64,000 nucleotides of DNA from Stenotrophomonas sp. UBA2124 (GCA_002329155.1 DCXY01000001.1:109547-173546); one strand, 5' to 3'; numbered from the stretch's first letter, positions 34,301 to 45,140 are shown. Notes: generated by a model from the letters alone, not told the origin. Made by a program: numbers and translations.

Positions 34301-35215
34301 ATGATCATCCGACCCCGCCCCCGTGGCTGGCAGCTGCTGTACATGCTGCGCGGCTCCGTCCTGCCGGCAATCGCCCCCAAGGTGCTGATCATCGGCGTGC
34401 TGGCGGTGGCGGTTTCGGCATTCGAGCACTACTGGCACCCGTTTGGCCGCGACGCCGCCACGGTGGTGCCGTTCACCCTGCTGGGGCTGGTGCTGTCGAT
34501 CTTCCTGAGCTTCCGCAACAACGCCTGCCACGACCGCTGGTGGGAGGGGCGCAAGCAGTGGGGGCAGCTGCTCATCGAGGCGCGCGGCTTCGCGCGTGAG
34601 TCGGCCGCGCTGCTGTCCGCCGAGCCGGTGCTGCGCGAACGCACCTCGCAGCTGCTGGTCGGCTTTGCCCATGCCCTGGCCGCGCACCTGCGTGGCCGCG
34701 ACGAGGCCGCTGCCTGCGCGCCGTGGCTGATGGACGACCAGCGCGGGCTGCTGCAGCGGCGCAACATTCCCGACGCGCTGCTCACCCGCATCGCCACCGA
34801 GCTGGCGCAGCCGCTGCACGAAGGCAGGCTGCAGCCGTATCTGTACGCGCAGTTCGAGGCGCGCCTGCATGGCCTGTCCGCCGTGCAGGCCTCGTGCGAA
34901 CGCATCGGCGGCACGCCGCTGCCGTTCGCCTACACGCTGCTGCTGCACCGCTGCGCATGGCTGTTCTGCGTGCTGCTGCCGTTCGGGCTGGCCGGCGCGC
35001 TGGGCTGGGCCACGCCCGTGGTGTCGATGCTGCTGGCCTACGCCTTCTTCGGCCTGGACCAGCTGGGCGAGGAGATGGAAGAGCCGTTCGGGCTGGAGGC
35101 CAACGACCTGCCGCTGGATGCGATGGTGCGTACCATCGAGATCGACGTGCTGGACGCGCTGGGCCGCCAGCCCTTGCCCGAACCGCTGCAGCCGCAGGGC
35201 TACCAGCTGCACTGA
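34301..35215 (+). CDS. Bestrophin-like (UPF0187) membrane channel protein
   Basis: 304 residues. Family marks: LGLVLSIFLSFRNNACHDRW with WWEGRKQWGQL, HRCAWLFCVLLPFGLAGALG, and the acidic FGLDQLGEEMEEPFGLEAND, which is the bestrophin-type acidic cluster. Four membrane segments are predicted. Bacterial bestrophins are pentameric ion channels, at least one of which passes cations. hemB follows 35 bp later. Confidence 0.88.
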   Translation: MIIRPRPRGWQLLYMLRGSVLPAIAPKVLIIGVLAVAVSAFEHYWHPFGRDAATVVPFTLLGLVLSIFLSFRNNACHDRWWEGRKQWGQLLIEARGFARESAALLSAEPVLRERTSQLLVGFAHALAAHLRGRDEAAACAPWLMDDQRGLLQRRNIPDALLTRIATELAQPLHEGRLQPYLYAQFEARLHGLSAVQASCERIGGTPLPFAYTLLLHRCAWLFCVLLPFGLAGALGWATPVVSMLLAYAFFGLDQLGEEMEEPFGLEANDLPLDAMVRTIEIDVLDALGRQPLPEPLQPQGYQLH

Positions 35216-35250
35216 ATACCGTCATCAAGAACGAACCAAGGAGTACCGCC

Positions 35251-36240
<990 letters not shown>

Positions 36241-36241
36241 G

Positions 36242-36520
36242 ATGGAACCGGCAGCAGGCGTGCAGGCCTATCACTGGGTGGTGTGGGTGATAGGCGTGCT
36301 GGTGTTCGCGGCGGTGATCGGTGCGGTGATCGCTGCCATTTACCGCGCCAACCGGCGCCCCACCGAGTTGCATTCCTCGGCCGAGCGCCTGCAGCGCGAG
36401 GCGCCGCAGCCGGCGGATGTGGATGCCAAGCTGCGCGAGCTGAGCCTGCTCAAGGAGCGCGGCAGCATCGGCGAGGCGGAATACGAGCGCCGGCGTGCCG
36501 AGGTATTGGCGGGCAAGTAA
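36242..36520 (+). CDS. SHOCT-domain membrane protein
   Basis: 92 residues. An N-terminal membrane segment (VVWVIGVLVFAAVIGAVIAA) is followed by a short SHOCT domain at the C-terminus (DAKLRELSLLKERGSIGEAE, YERRRAEVLAGK). SHOCT modules are short oligomerisation or targeting motifs. It starts one base after the hemB stop and is convergent with the following gene. Confidence 0.82.
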   Translation: MEPAAGVQAYHWVVWVIGVLVFAAVIGAVIAAIYRANRRPTELHSSAERLQREAPQPADVDAKLRELSLLKERGSIGEAEYERRRAEVLAGK

Positions 36521-36528
36521 AAGGCCCC

Positions 36529-37398
36529 TCAGCGGCAGTCGTCAGTCCCATCCACCAGCGGCGTCTTCATCCGGTACAGGTCCAGGCCACCGGCCCGCGG
36601 CGCGCGGGCACGGCCACTGACGACCAGCTCGCCCGGCTTGCTGGCATCCACCAGCGCGCCGCGTGCATCGCCGCCATCACCGTTGAATGAGAGCGGCAAC
36701 AGGCTGGCTTCGCCCCATGTGCCGTGCCGGCACTGCGAAACCCACAGGCGCGCGCTGCCATCGCCATGGCTCCGCGCGAAGATCACCGCGCGGCCACCGC
36801 CCAGCCAGCTGGCATCGATCTCCGCCTCCGCACTGTTGATGCCGGCCAGGGCGACAGGTGCGGCAAAGCCGCGGTCAACTGCCGCCGCGGTCCACAGGTC
36901 CCAGTTGCCATTGCGGTTGCTGCTGAACAACAGGCGCCCATCGTCGGCCAATGCCGGCGACCGCTCGTCGCCAGCGCCGTTGACGGCGCCGGCAAGCAGC
37001 TGCGGCTGGCCGATGCTGCCATCGGCGGCCACCGCTGCGCGGTACAGGTCATAACCCCCCTGGCCGCCTTTGCGGTTGGAGGCGAAGTACAGCCAGCGGC
37101 CGTCGGCACTGAGCAGGGGATCCACCTCGTCGGCGCCGCTGTTGAGCGGCAAGGGCTGCGGCTGTACCCAGCGTTTGTCCTGCAGCTGGGCCGTCCACAG
37201 GTCCCAGCCGCCGGCACCTCCCTCGCGGTTGCTGGCCCAGATGATGCGCTGGCCATCGGCGCTGAGCGTGGCGCGCAGCTCGTCGGCACGGGTGGAGACC
37301 ATGCCCATGCCCTCGATGCCGAATTCGGAAAGCGCCGAGGCTGCCGGGCTAAAGAGTAAACTCGTGGCAAGCGCGAGCAGCAGTGGTCGGGTCCGCAT
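36529..37398 (-). CDS. Exported PD40/TolB-like beta-propeller protein
   Basis: 289 residues with a signal peptide (PLLLALATSLLFSPAASA). At least four PD40-type repeats are visible, each with an SxDGxxIxxxSNRxGxxGxxDLW pattern (for example SADGQRIIWASNREGGAGGW and SADGRWLYFASNRKGGQGGY). This resembles the TolB propeller and many periplasmic sensor or scaffold proteins. The C-terminus ends near a cysteine (DDCR). Its partner is unknown. Confidence 0.82.
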   Translation of the reverse strand: MRTRPLLLALATSLLFSPAASALSEFGIEGMGMVSTRADELRATLSADGQRIIWASNREGGAGGWDLWTAQLQDKRWVQPQPLPLNSGADEVDPLLSADGRWLYFASNRKGGQGGYDLYRAAVAADGSIGQPQLLAGAVNGAGDERSPALADDGRLLFSSNRNGNWDLWTAAAVDRGFAAPVALAGINSAEAEIDASWLGGGRAVIFARSHGDGSARLWVSQCRHGTWGEASLLPLSFNGDGGDARGALVDASKPGELVVSGRARAPRAGGLDLYRMKTPLVDGTDDCR

Positions 37399-37452
37399 GT
37401 GGGTTCCGCAGGTGAGGGTCGCGTTCCAGTCTAGGTCATGCAGAGGAAACCC

Positions 37453-38301
37453 ATGAGTGCTCCCCGCTATGCCGTGTTCGGCCAACCCATCGCCCATTCG
37501 CAGTCGCCATATATCCAGGCGGCGTTTGGCAAGGCGCATGGAATTGCCGTTGATTACCGTGCCATCGAGGCATCGCCGGAGGAGTTCCCGGCGGCGCTGG
37601 AAGCCTTCGCCGCCGATGGCGGCGTGGGTGCCAACGTAACCCTGCCACACAAGGAAGCCGCGTTTGCGCTGTGCACCACCACCACCTCGCGCGCGCAGCG
37701 TGCCGGTGCGGTGAACACACTGTTGCGCAAGGGTGACCGCTGGCACGGTGACAACACCGACGGCATCGGCCTGGTGCGCGACCTCACCGGCCGTCACAGC
37801 CTGGACCTGCGCGGCCGCCGCGCGCTGCTGCTCGGTGCCGGCGGCGCCGCGCGTGGCGTGGCACCGGCGCTGCTGGATGCCGGCATTCTTGAGCTGGTCG
37901 TGGTCAACCGCTCGCCCGAGCGCGCCGATGCGCTGGTCGATGCAATGAGCGAGCCGGGCCGCGCCATTTCCGCGTACTGGGAGGCGCTGCGCGAGCAGGG
38001 CGACTTCGAGCTGATCATCAACGCCACTTCGGCTGCGCGCGGTGGCGAAAACCTGTTCAACCTGCCGCTGTCGCTGGTCAACAGCATGACCACGGCGGTG
38101 GACCTGAACTATGGCGAGGCCTCCATTCCGTTCCTGGCGTGGGCGCGTGCGTCGGGGTGCCGCAATGGTTTCGATGGGCTGGGCATGCTGGTGGAACAGG
38201 CGGCCGAGAGCTTCCAGCAGTGGCACGGCATGCGCCCGGACACCGATGCGGTATACGCCGAGCTGCGCGGGCGTGACGCGCTGCTGGTTTCCGCCGACTG
38301 A
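37453..38301 (+). CDS. aroE: Shikimate dehydrogenase
   Basis: 282 residues from the ATG at 37453, chosen because AGAGGAAACCC lies just before it; an ATG five codons upstream overlaps that site. Motifs: FGQPIAHSQSPYIQAAF (shikimate binding), NVTLPHKEAAF with the catalytic Lys, NTDGIGLVRDL with the catalytic Asp, and GAGGAARGVAPALLDAG for NADP. It reduces 3-dehydroshikimate in aromatic amino-acid synthesis. Confidence 0.95.
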   Translation: MSAPRYAVFGQPIAHSQSPYIQAAFGKAHGIAVDYRAIEASPEEFPAALEAFAADGGVGANVTLPHKEAAFALCTTTTSRAQRAGAVNTLLRKGDRWHGDNTDGIGLVRDLTGRHSLDLRGRRALLLGAGGAARGVAPALLDAGILELVVVNRSPERADALVDAMSEPGRAISAYWEALREQGDFELIINATSAARGGENLFNLPLSLVNSMTTAVDLNYGEASIPFLAWARASGCRNGFDGLGMLVEQAAESFQQWHGMRPDTDAVYAELRGRDALLVSAD

Positions 38302-38312
38302 GGGGGCAGGCA

Positions 38313-38669
38313 TTGGACAGCACCAGTTTGTTGAGCACGCTGCTGGTCAGCATCGGTTACCGCCTGCCCATTCTGATCGCCCTGGGCGTGGCACTGGTGA
38401 TGCTGTTCGATGCACCGCGCGGCAGGGTACGGGCAGCGGCCATGACCGCGCTGGGCCTGTTGTTTTCCACTACCGTGCTGGGCGGCGTGGCCAGCGCGCT
38501 GCCGCTGCTGCTGATCGCCCGTGGCGATTTTTCCGGCATCGGCAGCATCAATACGCTGCTTACCGGCATGCACCTGGTGCTGTCGCTGGTGGAGGCCGTG
38601 GCCTTCATCGTGCTGGCCTGGGCGGTGGTGCAGGCGCTGCGGCGGCCTGTGGCCGCTGGCAAGGCCTGA
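38313..38669 (+). CDS. Small membrane protein of unknown function
   Basis: 118 residues from a TTG at 38313, preceded by GAGGGGGCAGG. Three to four hydrophobic segments (LPILIALGVALVMLF, AAAMTALGLLFSTTVLGGVA, GMHLVLSLVEAVAFIVLAWA). It starts 11 bp after aroE and is likely cotranscribed. No family was recognised. Confidence 0.7.
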   Translation: MDSTSLLSTLLVSIGYRLPILIALGVALVMLFDAPRGRVRAAAMTALGLLFSTTVLGGVASALPLLLIARGDFSGIGSINTLLTGMHLVLSLVEAVAFIVLAWAVVQALRRPVAAGKA

Positions 38670-38743
38670 GCGGGCGGCCGGTTCGGTGAATGCGGGCGGG
38701 TATGGGAAAATGCCCGCCTTGAACGCAGCAGTGGCAGGTTGGG

Positions 38744-40846
38744 GTGAGTGAAAAAGTAGAGGCACCGCGCGCGCTGACCGAGGAACTGAAGGCCGGCATC
38801 CGCGACGCCTACGCCAAGCTGCAGGCCAACACGCCGGGCTTCAGCACGCGCCGCTCGCAGAGCCAGATGATCGGCGTGGTGTCGCGTGCGCTGGCCACCG
38901 GTGGCGTGGGCGTGGTGGAAGCGCCCACCGGCGTGGGCAAGAGCCTGGGCTACCTCACCGCAGGCGTGCCGATTGCGCTGGCCAGCAAAAAGAAGCTGGT
39001 GATCAGCACCGGCACCGTGGCGCTGCAGTCGCAGCTGGTCGAGCGCGACATTCCCAACTTCCTGAAAGCCACCGGCCTGCAGGCCACCGTGGCGCTGGCC
39101 AAGGGCCGCACCCGCTACCTGTGCACACGCAACGCCGCCGAAGCGCAGGGGCAGGGCACGCAGGAAGGCATGTTCGGCGACGAAGACCTGCAGCTGTACG
39201 ACCGCCCGCTGGCCCCCATCGAAATGGACGTGGCCGAGAAGCTGGGCAAGGCCTTTGTTGAAGGGCGCTGGAACGGCGACCTGGACAACGCGCCGGAGCT
39301 GGTGTCGCCCACGCTGCGTTCGCGCATCACCACGCCGGCCTCGGCCTGCGCGGGCCGGCGCTGCGCCTATTCGGCGCAATGCCCGGTGCTGCGCGCACGC
39401 ACCGAGGTGCGCGATGCGCAGATCGTGGTGACCAACCATGCGCTGCTGCTGTCGGCGCTTTCCATCGGCGAGAACGACAACGGCCAGCCCTTGATCGCGC
39501 CACCCGGCGACATGCTGCTGGTGCTGGACGAAGGCCACCATGTGGGCAACGTCGCCATCGACCAGGGCGCGGCGTGGTTGCCGCTGGACGACATGGCCAA
39601 GCGCACCGGCCGCCTGCAGATCCTGATCGCAGGCGCGTATCGTGCGGTGGACAAGGACAAGATCGGCAACCTGCTGCCCACCGAGGCCATCGAGGTGGCC
39701 GCGCGCGTGAGCAAGCTGCTCAAGGGTTTCCACGACCACATCGCACAGGTGTGGGTGCCGCAGCCGGACGAGCGCGAGCCGCTGTGGCGCGCGCCCAAGG
39801 GCCGCCTTCCGGAAGTGTGGAAGCAGCCCATCGAGGAGATCGCCGACGAAACCCGCAGCCTGCTCAACTGGGCCACGGCGGCGACCGCGCTGGTGGCCAA
39901 GGGCAAGCCCGAGGATGCCGGCCACGAACGCCTGCAGCGCAACCTGGGCATGGCGCTGGAGATGATCGAACAGCAGTACAACCTGTGGGCCGGCTGGCGC
40001 CGCGAGGACAAGGAAGGCCAGCCGCCGTTCGCGCGCTGGGTGACCCTCTCGCGCGATGGCGACACCCTGCTGCACTGCTCGCCGGTATCGGCGGCGATGG
40101 TGCTGCGCAAGCTGCTGTGGGACGAAGTGGATTCGGTGGTGATGACCTCGGCCACGCTCACCGGCGGCGGTGATTTCCAGTCGCTGGCCATCGACAACGG
40201 CATTCCGGAAGAAGCGGAGATGGTGTCGCTGGCCTCACCCTTCGACCTGCCCAACCAGGCCGAACTGATCGTGCCGCGTTTTCCGGCCACGCCCGACGAG
40301 CGCGAGCGTCACCCCAAGGAAGTGGCGAAGTACCTGGCCGCCGAGCTGGACTGGGACAAGGGCAGCATGGTGCTGTTCACCTCGCGCTGGAAGATGGAGA
40401 AGGTGGCCGAGCTGATGCCGGCGTCGCTGCGCAAGAAGGTGCTGGTACAGGGTGAGAGCGCCAAGCAGAAGATGATCGAGGAGCACGTCCGCCGCACCAC
40501 GGCCGGCGAGGGCTCGGTGCTGTTCGGTCTCAACTCCTTCGGCGAAGGCTTGGATCTGCCGGGCGAAGCCTGCACCACGGTGGTCATCACCCAGGTGCCG
40601 TTCGCGGTGCCGACCGACCCGCAGACGTCAACCTTGAACGAATGGTTTGAAAGCCGCGGCCTGAACTCGTTCAACCTGATCGCGATACCGCACGCACTGC
40701 GCACGCTCACCCAGTTCGCCGGCCGCCTGATCCGCACGTCCACCGACACCGGGCGGGTGATCATCCTCGATTCGCGCCTGCTCACCCGCCAGTACGGCAA
40801 ACGCATCATCGACGCGTTGCCACCGTTCAGGCGGGTGATCGGCTGA
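38744..40846 (+). CDS. dinG: ATP-dependent DNA helicase DinG
   Basis: 700 residues from a GTG at 38744. EAPTGVGKSLGYLTAG is Walker A, LDEGHHVGN is the DEAH-type motif II and QFAGRLIRTSTDTGRV is motif VI. Four cysteines (in RYLCTRN and ACAGRRCAYSAQC) match the iron-sulfur cluster ligands of the DinG/XPD group. DinG is a 5'-3' superfamily 2 helicase that resolves R-loops and other structures in damaged DNA. Confidence 0.95.
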   Translation: MSEKVEAPRALTEELKAGIRDAYAKLQANTPGFSTRRSQSQMIGVVSRALATGGVGVVEAPTGVGKSLGYLTAGVPIALASKKKLVISTGTVALQSQLVERDIPNFLKATGLQATVALAKGRTRYLCTRNAAEAQGQGTQEGMFGDEDLQLYDRPLAPIEMDVAEKLGKAFVEGRWNGDLDNAPELVSPTLRSRITTPASACAGRRCAYSAQCPVLRARTEVRDAQIVVTNHALLLSALSIGENDNGQPLIAPPGDMLLVLDEGHHVGNVAIDQGAAWLPLDDMAKRTGRLQILIAGAYRAVDKDKIGNLLPTEAIEVAARVSKLLKGFHDHIAQVWVPQPDEREPLWRAPKGRLPEVWKQPIEEIADETRSLLNWATAATALVAKGKPEDAGHERLQRNLGMALEMIEQQYNLWAGWRREDKEGQPPFARWVTLSRDGDTLLHCSPVSAAMVLRKLLWDEVDSVVMTSATLTGGGDFQSLAIDNGIPEEAEMVSLASPFDLPNQAELIVPRFPATPDERERHPKEVAKYLAAELDWDKGSMVLFTSRWKMEKVAELMPASLRKKVLVQGESAKQKMIEEHVRRTTAGEGSVLFGLNSFGEGLDLPGEACTTVVITQVPFAVPTDPQTSTLNEWFESRGLNSFNLIAIPHALRTLTQFAGRLIRTSTDTGRVIILDSRLLTRQYGKRIIDALPPFRRVIG

Positions 40847-40934
40847 AGGCAGCCCGCGCGCCCACGCGGCATCCGCTGGTGCGCGGAACCCGTTGCACGT
40901 AGAGTGCGCGCCTTCTTCCGCGGCGCAGCCAGCC

Positions 40935-41342
40935 ATGCCCGACTTCAGCACCACCTTCCCCTGGGCAGCGCATCTGCAGCGCCTGCAGCAGGAACTTGCC
41001 GGGCATGCGCCGTGGTTTGATGGCGATGTACTCAGCCCGGCAGGCAGCGCGCTGGAACAGCTGCTGCTGGCCGGCCAAGCCCTGGCCAAGGCCGAAGCCG
41101 ACGTGGTGCTGGTGGCCGACGAACTGCGCCGCTACCAGAAGTTTTCGCCAGCGGGGCGCCCATCGCTGCAGATCGTGCAGCTGCGCCGCCAGCAATCCGG
41201 CGTGCAGCAGGCGCAGCGCGTGGCAAGGCAGGCCTTCATCCGCTGCGCGGACGCCTTCGCCCGCGCATTGCAGTTGGAAGTGCCGGCCAAGCTGGGCACG
41301 GTGACCGTGGTTGAACGCTGGCTGCAGGCGAATCTGCGTTGA
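40935..41342 (+). CDS. Conserved-looking hypothetical protein
   Basis: 135 residues, start MPDFSTTFPWAAHL. The chain is predicted mostly helical, rich in Ala, Gln and Leu, with no membrane segment or signal peptide. It ends TVVERWLQANLR. No family or motif was recognised. Spacing from dinG (88 bp) allows its own promoter. Confidence 0.6.
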   Translation: MPDFSTTFPWAAHLQRLQQELAGHAPWFDGDVLSPAGSALEQLLLAGQALAKAEADVVLVADELRRYQKFSPAGRPSLQIVQLRRQQSGVQQAQRVARQAFIRCADAFARALQLEVPAKLGTVTVVERWLQANLR

Positions 41343-41432
41343 GTTGCGCGGAGCCAGCACGGTGCCGATGCATTGCATTTCCCTCCGCGCGGCGGCGGGC
41401 GGTGCGTGGTTGAGTGGCCTCGTTGAGTGTCC

Positions 41433-41816
41433 TCAGTGCCACAAACCCAGGATCAAACCGAACAGTACGAACTGCACGGTGTGATAGCCGCCATCAATCA
41501 ACCACAGCTTGCCGCTGCGCTGGGCAAACTGGTAGTTGATGCCAAAGCTGGCCGCGACCATGCCAAAGCCGGCCACCAGCCCGCACAGCAGGGCCTTGCG
41601 CAACTCCGGCGCCGGGCCCAGCCACCACGCGAACGCGAAGGCCGCCAGCAGCGAGAACACGAAGCTGATGCCGAACACCTTGGCCGGGTGCCCCTGGGGT
41701 ACCTGGCCGCCGTTCTCGCGGTTCCAGGCACGGCCAAACAGCGCCGGCGAATACCACAGCCCGCCCAGCAGAAAGCTGGAAACGGCAGCAAGCAGCACGG
41801 CGTAGATGTTCATCAT
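41433..41816 (-). CDS. DUF1761 family membrane protein
   Basis: 127 residues with four membrane segments. NIYAVLLAAVSSFLLGGLWY, SPALFGRAW and the C-terminal DGGYHTVQFVLFGLILGLW are typical of DUF1761. Function unknown. Two adjacent ATGs are possible starts. Confidence 0.85.
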   Translation of the reverse strand: MMNIYAVLLAAVSSFLLGGLWYSPALFGRAWNRENGGQVPQGHPAKVFGISFVFSLLAAFAFAWWLGPAPELRKALLCGLVAGFGMVAASFGINYQFAQRSGKLWLIDGGYHTVQFVLFGLILGLWH

Positions 41817-41894
41817 GTCCCCTCTCTCCCCTGGTTGGTGCGCCTATCCTAGCGACAACCGGGCAGCGGCCTGCAACGGCAGGCCGGCAGGGGC

Positions 41895-42158
41895 TCAGTC
41901 GGCGTCGGGGCGGTTCAGTGCGGCGGTCATGGCCGCCGCGTCCTCGCGTGACAGGAACAGATATTCCAGTTCGCAGCCGCCGAACTTGTCTTCCAGCTCG
42001 TGCATGCGCACCGGGTGGCTGCCGAAGCGGTAGTGCGTGCTGCCATCGTCGGCATCAATGGCATAGACGCCGAACGTCGGCGGGTTGGTCAGGGTGCCTT
42101 CCAGCTTTACGGACGAAGGTTGGATGGCGCGCTGGATGAGGTCTTCTTGGTCGATCAT
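41895..42158 (-). CDS. Small hypothetical protein
   Basis: 87 residues, start MIDQEDLIQRAIQPSSVKLE. A compact soluble protein with a central YAIDADDGSTHYRFGSHPVR and a C-terminal helix with REDAAAMTAAL. No family recognised. It lies 64 bp upstream of the stop of the YdeI-like gene on the same strand. Confidence 0.65.
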   Translation of the reverse strand: MIDQEDLIQRAIQPSSVKLEGTLTNPPTFGVYAIDADDGSTHYRFGSHPVRMHELEDKFGGCELEYLFLSREDAAAMTAALNRPDAD

Positions 42159-42222
42159 GGCGTAACGGCAGGACTGTGGGGGTGTTGTCTGGGGTGAAGT
42201 GGAATCGTTGGCGCGTCCTGCG

Positions 42223-42810
42223 TCAATGCTTCTCGTGTTTCCAGTTGCGCCGCTTGCCATCGGACAACCACTGGATGGCCTGGGCGATGCGCTGCTGGCG
42301 GGTGGTTTCCCGCTTGGCCTGGCCTATCCATTCCAGATAGTCGCGCCGGTAGCCAGGGGCAAAACCGTCAAAGCAGGCCCTGGCGGCCGGGGCCTGCGCC
42401 AGCGCCTGGGCAAAGGCCGGCGGCATGGGCAGGGGCGCACGTGGCGCGCGCCTGGGCGCGGTGGTACCGGCATCGATGCGCTGCATGCCCTCGCGCAGGC
42501 GGCTGGCAAATTCGCGCTTGCCGGGCAGGTCCTTCAGCGACTGCAGGCGGCCGTACTGGCCCATGCCCTCACTGTCCGCGGCATCGGCGCCGGCCTCGCT
42601 GCGCCAGAAGTTGAGCGCCGCATGCGCCTTGAAGGCGGCCATGCCGCAGAGCAGCCTGCCCTGGTACAGGAAGGCGGGCATGCCCCACTTGATGGCCTCC
42701 TCCACGCCGCCGCAGCCGGCATGCACGCGCTGGCGTATCTCGCGCAGTATCGGCTGCGCGAAATCGGCGGCTTTGGCGATGTAGGCGTCAACGCGGGGGT
42801 CGGTAGTCAT
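42223..42810 (-). CDS. YdeI/OmpD-associated, DUF1801-containing protein
   Basis: 195 residues from the ATG at 42810. The N-terminal half matches DUF1801 (VDAYIAKAADFAQPILREIR, EAIKWGMPAFLYQGRLLCGM), and the C-terminal half matches the OmpD-associated YdeI end (CFDGFAPGYRRDYLEWIGQA, KRETTRQQRIAQAIQWLSDG). Function is not established; members are widespread small soluble proteins. Confidence 0.85.
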   Translation of the reverse strand: MTTDPRVDAYIAKAADFAQPILREIRQRVHAGCGGVEEAIKWGMPAFLYQGRLLCGMAAFKAHAALNFWRSEAGADAADSEGMGQYGRLQSLKDLPGKREFASRLREGMQRIDAGTTAPRRAPRAPLPMPPAFAQALAQAPAARACFDGFAPGYRRDYLEWIGQAKRETTRQQRIAQAIQWLSDGKRRNWKHEKH

Positions 42811-42906
42811 GGCGGCAGGCCTGGATTGCGCGAAGCCTGCCGTCACTTTGCCGCCAAGACAAGCCTGTCATGCCCGCAGGCCCGGAAAAGGCCTGTTACA
42901 GCAAGC

Positions 42907-44283
42907 TCAGCGGTTGCGTGCGCGCCGCGCCAGCGCGCTGCACAGCGCGATGAACGCGGTGAATGCGGCCATCGACAGGAACTGCAGGCGGGTTTCCGGG
43001 GTGACCATCAGCAGCACGAAGATCAGCACCAGGATGCCCAGCGCCAGCAGCGTGAGGTAGGGGAAGCCGGCCATCCTGAACGGCAGCGCGGTGCCGCTGC
43101 GCTCGGCGCGGCGGCGCAGGATCAGCTGCGAGACGAGGGTGAGCGTCCACACCAGCAGGCAGGTGGAGCCGACCACGTTCAGCAGCACCGGCAGCACCTT
43201 GTTCGGGTACAGCAGCTCCAGCACGGTGGCGCCGAAGCCGAACAGCACGCTGGCCACCACCGCCAGCACCGGTACCTGGTGGCCGCTGGTGCGGCCCAGC
43301 CAGCGCGGCGCTTCGCCACGCTGGGCCAGTGAATACATCATGCGCGAGGCGCCGTAGAGGTTGGCATTGAGCGCCGACAGCAGCGCGATCACCGCGATCA
43401 GGGTGATGGCCGTGGCCGCGCCAGGGATGTTGGCCACCTTCAGCACGGCGGCGAACGGCGAATTGAGCGCCTCGCTGGTCCACGGCACCACGGCGATGAT
43501 CACGCCGATCGAGCCGATGTAGAACACCAGGATGCGCCAGGCCACGGTACGGATGGCGCGTGCCAGGCTGCGCTCGGGGTCCTGGGTTTCGGCCGCGGCC
43601 ACGGCCACGATCTCGGTGCCGCCGAAAGCGAAGATCACCACCAGCAGCGCCGCGCCGATACCGGCCAGTCCCTTGGGCATGAAGCCACCATGGCCGGTGA
43701 TGTTGGACAGCCCCGGCGACGGCACGCCCGGCAGCAGCCCGCACAGCAGCGCAATGCCGACCAGGATGAAGGCGATGATGGCAGCCACCTTGAGGATGGC
43801 GAACCAGAACTCGAACTCGCCGTAATTGCGCACGCCCATCAGGTTGATGGCGGTGAACACCACCATGAACGCCAGCGAGGTCAGCGGCACCGACAGCTGG
43901 GGCCAGATCGTGGCGAGCAGGCCGGCCGCGCCCACCGATTCGGCGGCGATCACCACCACCAGCTGCGCCCACCACAGCCAGCCTACGGTGGCGCCGGCGG
44001 TGGGCCCCAGCGCGTCGGCGGCGTACACCGAGAACGCGCCACTGGTGGGCCGCGCGGCGGCCATCTCGCCCATGGCGTGCATCATGATGATCACCAGCGT
44101 GCCGGCGACCAGGTAGGACACCAGCACCGCCGGGCCGGCGGCGTGGATGCCTACGCCCGAGCCCAGGAACAGGCCGGCACCGATGGCGCTGCCCAGCCCC
44201 ATCATGATCAGCTGGCGCGGCTTGAGCGCGCGCTCCAGTTTCTGTGATGGCGCGGTGGCCAGGACGGTGGAATCTGCGGGCAT
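42907..44283 (-). CDS. Amino acid permease (APC superfamily)
   Basis: 458 residues with 12 membrane segments. KLERALKPRQLIMMGLGSAI, GAGLFLGSG at helix 1, HAMGEMAAARPTSGAFSVYA and FAFGGTEIVAVAAAETQDPE are typical of the AAT family of amino-acid:proton symporters (GABA, proline, aromatic or basic amino-acid permeases). The substrate cannot be told. It is divergent from the gene at 44415. Confidence 0.9.
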   Translation of the reverse strand: MPADSTVLATAPSQKLERALKPRQLIMMGLGSAIGAGLFLGSGVGIHAAGPAVLVSYLVAGTLVIIMMHAMGEMAAARPTSGAFSVYAADALGPTAGATVGWLWWAQLVVVIAAESVGAAGLLATIWPQLSVPLTSLAFMVVFTAINLMGVRNYGEFEFWFAILKVAAIIAFILVGIALLCGLLPGVPSPGLSNITGHGGFMPKGLAGIGAALLVVIFAFGGTEIVAVAAAETQDPERSLARAIRTVAWRILVFYIGSIGVIIAVVPWTSEALNSPFAAVLKVANIPGAATAITLIAVIALLSALNANLYGASRMMYSLAQRGEAPRWLGRTSGHQVPVLAVVASVLFGFGATVLELLYPNKVLPVLLNVVGSTCLLVWTLTLVSQLILRRRAERSGTALPFRMAGFPYLTLLALGILVLIFVLLMVTPETRLQFLSMAAFTAFIALCSALARRARNR

Positions 44284-44414
44284 CGGGTACGGTCGGGTGA
44301 CGAAACAAGGGCGACACCTTACCGCGTTCGATTGCCGCCGTGTCTACCGCTGCACGTCGCTGCCGTTACGATGGACACCCCGGCGCGATGTGCGCCCGCA
44401 GCAATGGAAGGGCG

Positions 44415-45140
44415 ATGCGCGGACTGGATTTCGGCTCGGTGCAGGGCCTGCTTTCAACGCTGTTGGGGCTGATCATCATCACCCTGCTTGGTGTCGGGCT
44501 GCGGCTGCTGGTGATGCAGGCGGTGCCGCGCAAGCGCGAGGCTGCGAACCGGCAGATCAACGAGCGCCTCAAGACCCTGATTGCCGCCTACAAGACCCTG
44601 GGCGGATCGTTTACCGGTGACCTCAGTGTCACCCCCACCCACCTGCGCGAGCTGCGCCGGCGTGCCGAAGAGCAGCTGGCGCAGGGCCAGGCGGTGGCCA
44701 ATGCCGAGGGCGCGCTGGTGCTGCCAGCTGTGGACGGTGGCGAGGCTGGCGACCGTGCGCGGCGTACCCGTGATGCGGTGGAGGGGGCGCTGTCGGATGT
44801 GATTCTGCTGGGCACCGAGGAACAGGTAAGGCTGGCCGCGCGTGCGGCCACCGACATGGTTGAAGGGCAGCCCATTCATACCGCCGAGCTGGTGGTGTCG
44901 CTGCGTGACTTCATCCGTGGCGTGCTGGACCTGGATGCCATTCCCGCCAGCGTCGCCATCCCCAGGCAAGGGCCGGCGCGGCCGGCGTCCGGCGCGGGCG
45001 GCAAGGGCGGCGGCAATGCCGACCGCGCCGGTGGCAAGGGTGGTGGCGGAGGTGGCGGCATGGGCGCAGGTATGGGCATGGGTGCCGGTGTTGGCTATGG
45101 CGCCGGCCAACTGGGTGACGACGACGCAGGCGCACGCTAG
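44415..45140 (+). CDS. Membrane-anchored protein with Gly-rich tail, unknown
   Basis: 241 residues from the ATG at 44415. One N-terminal membrane segment (LLSTLLGLIIITLLGVGLRL) is followed by a helical soluble part with AAYKTLGGSFTGDLSVTPTH, and the last 45 residues are almost all Gly, Ala and Met (GGGGGGMGAGMGMGAGVGYG). No family recognised. The 239-bp repeat array begins directly behind the stop codon. Confidence 0.75.
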   Translation: MRGLDFGSVQGLLSTLLGLIIITLLGVGLRLLVMQAVPRKREAANRQINERLKTLIAAYKTLGGSFTGDLSVTPTHLRELRRRAEEQLAQGQAVANAEGALVLPAVDGGEAGDRARRTRDAVEGALSDVILLGTEEQVRLAARAATDMVEGQPIHTAELVVSLRDFIRGVLDLDAIPASVAIPRQGPARPASGAGGKGGGNADRAGGKGGGGGGGMGAGMGMGAGVGYGAGQLGDDDAGAR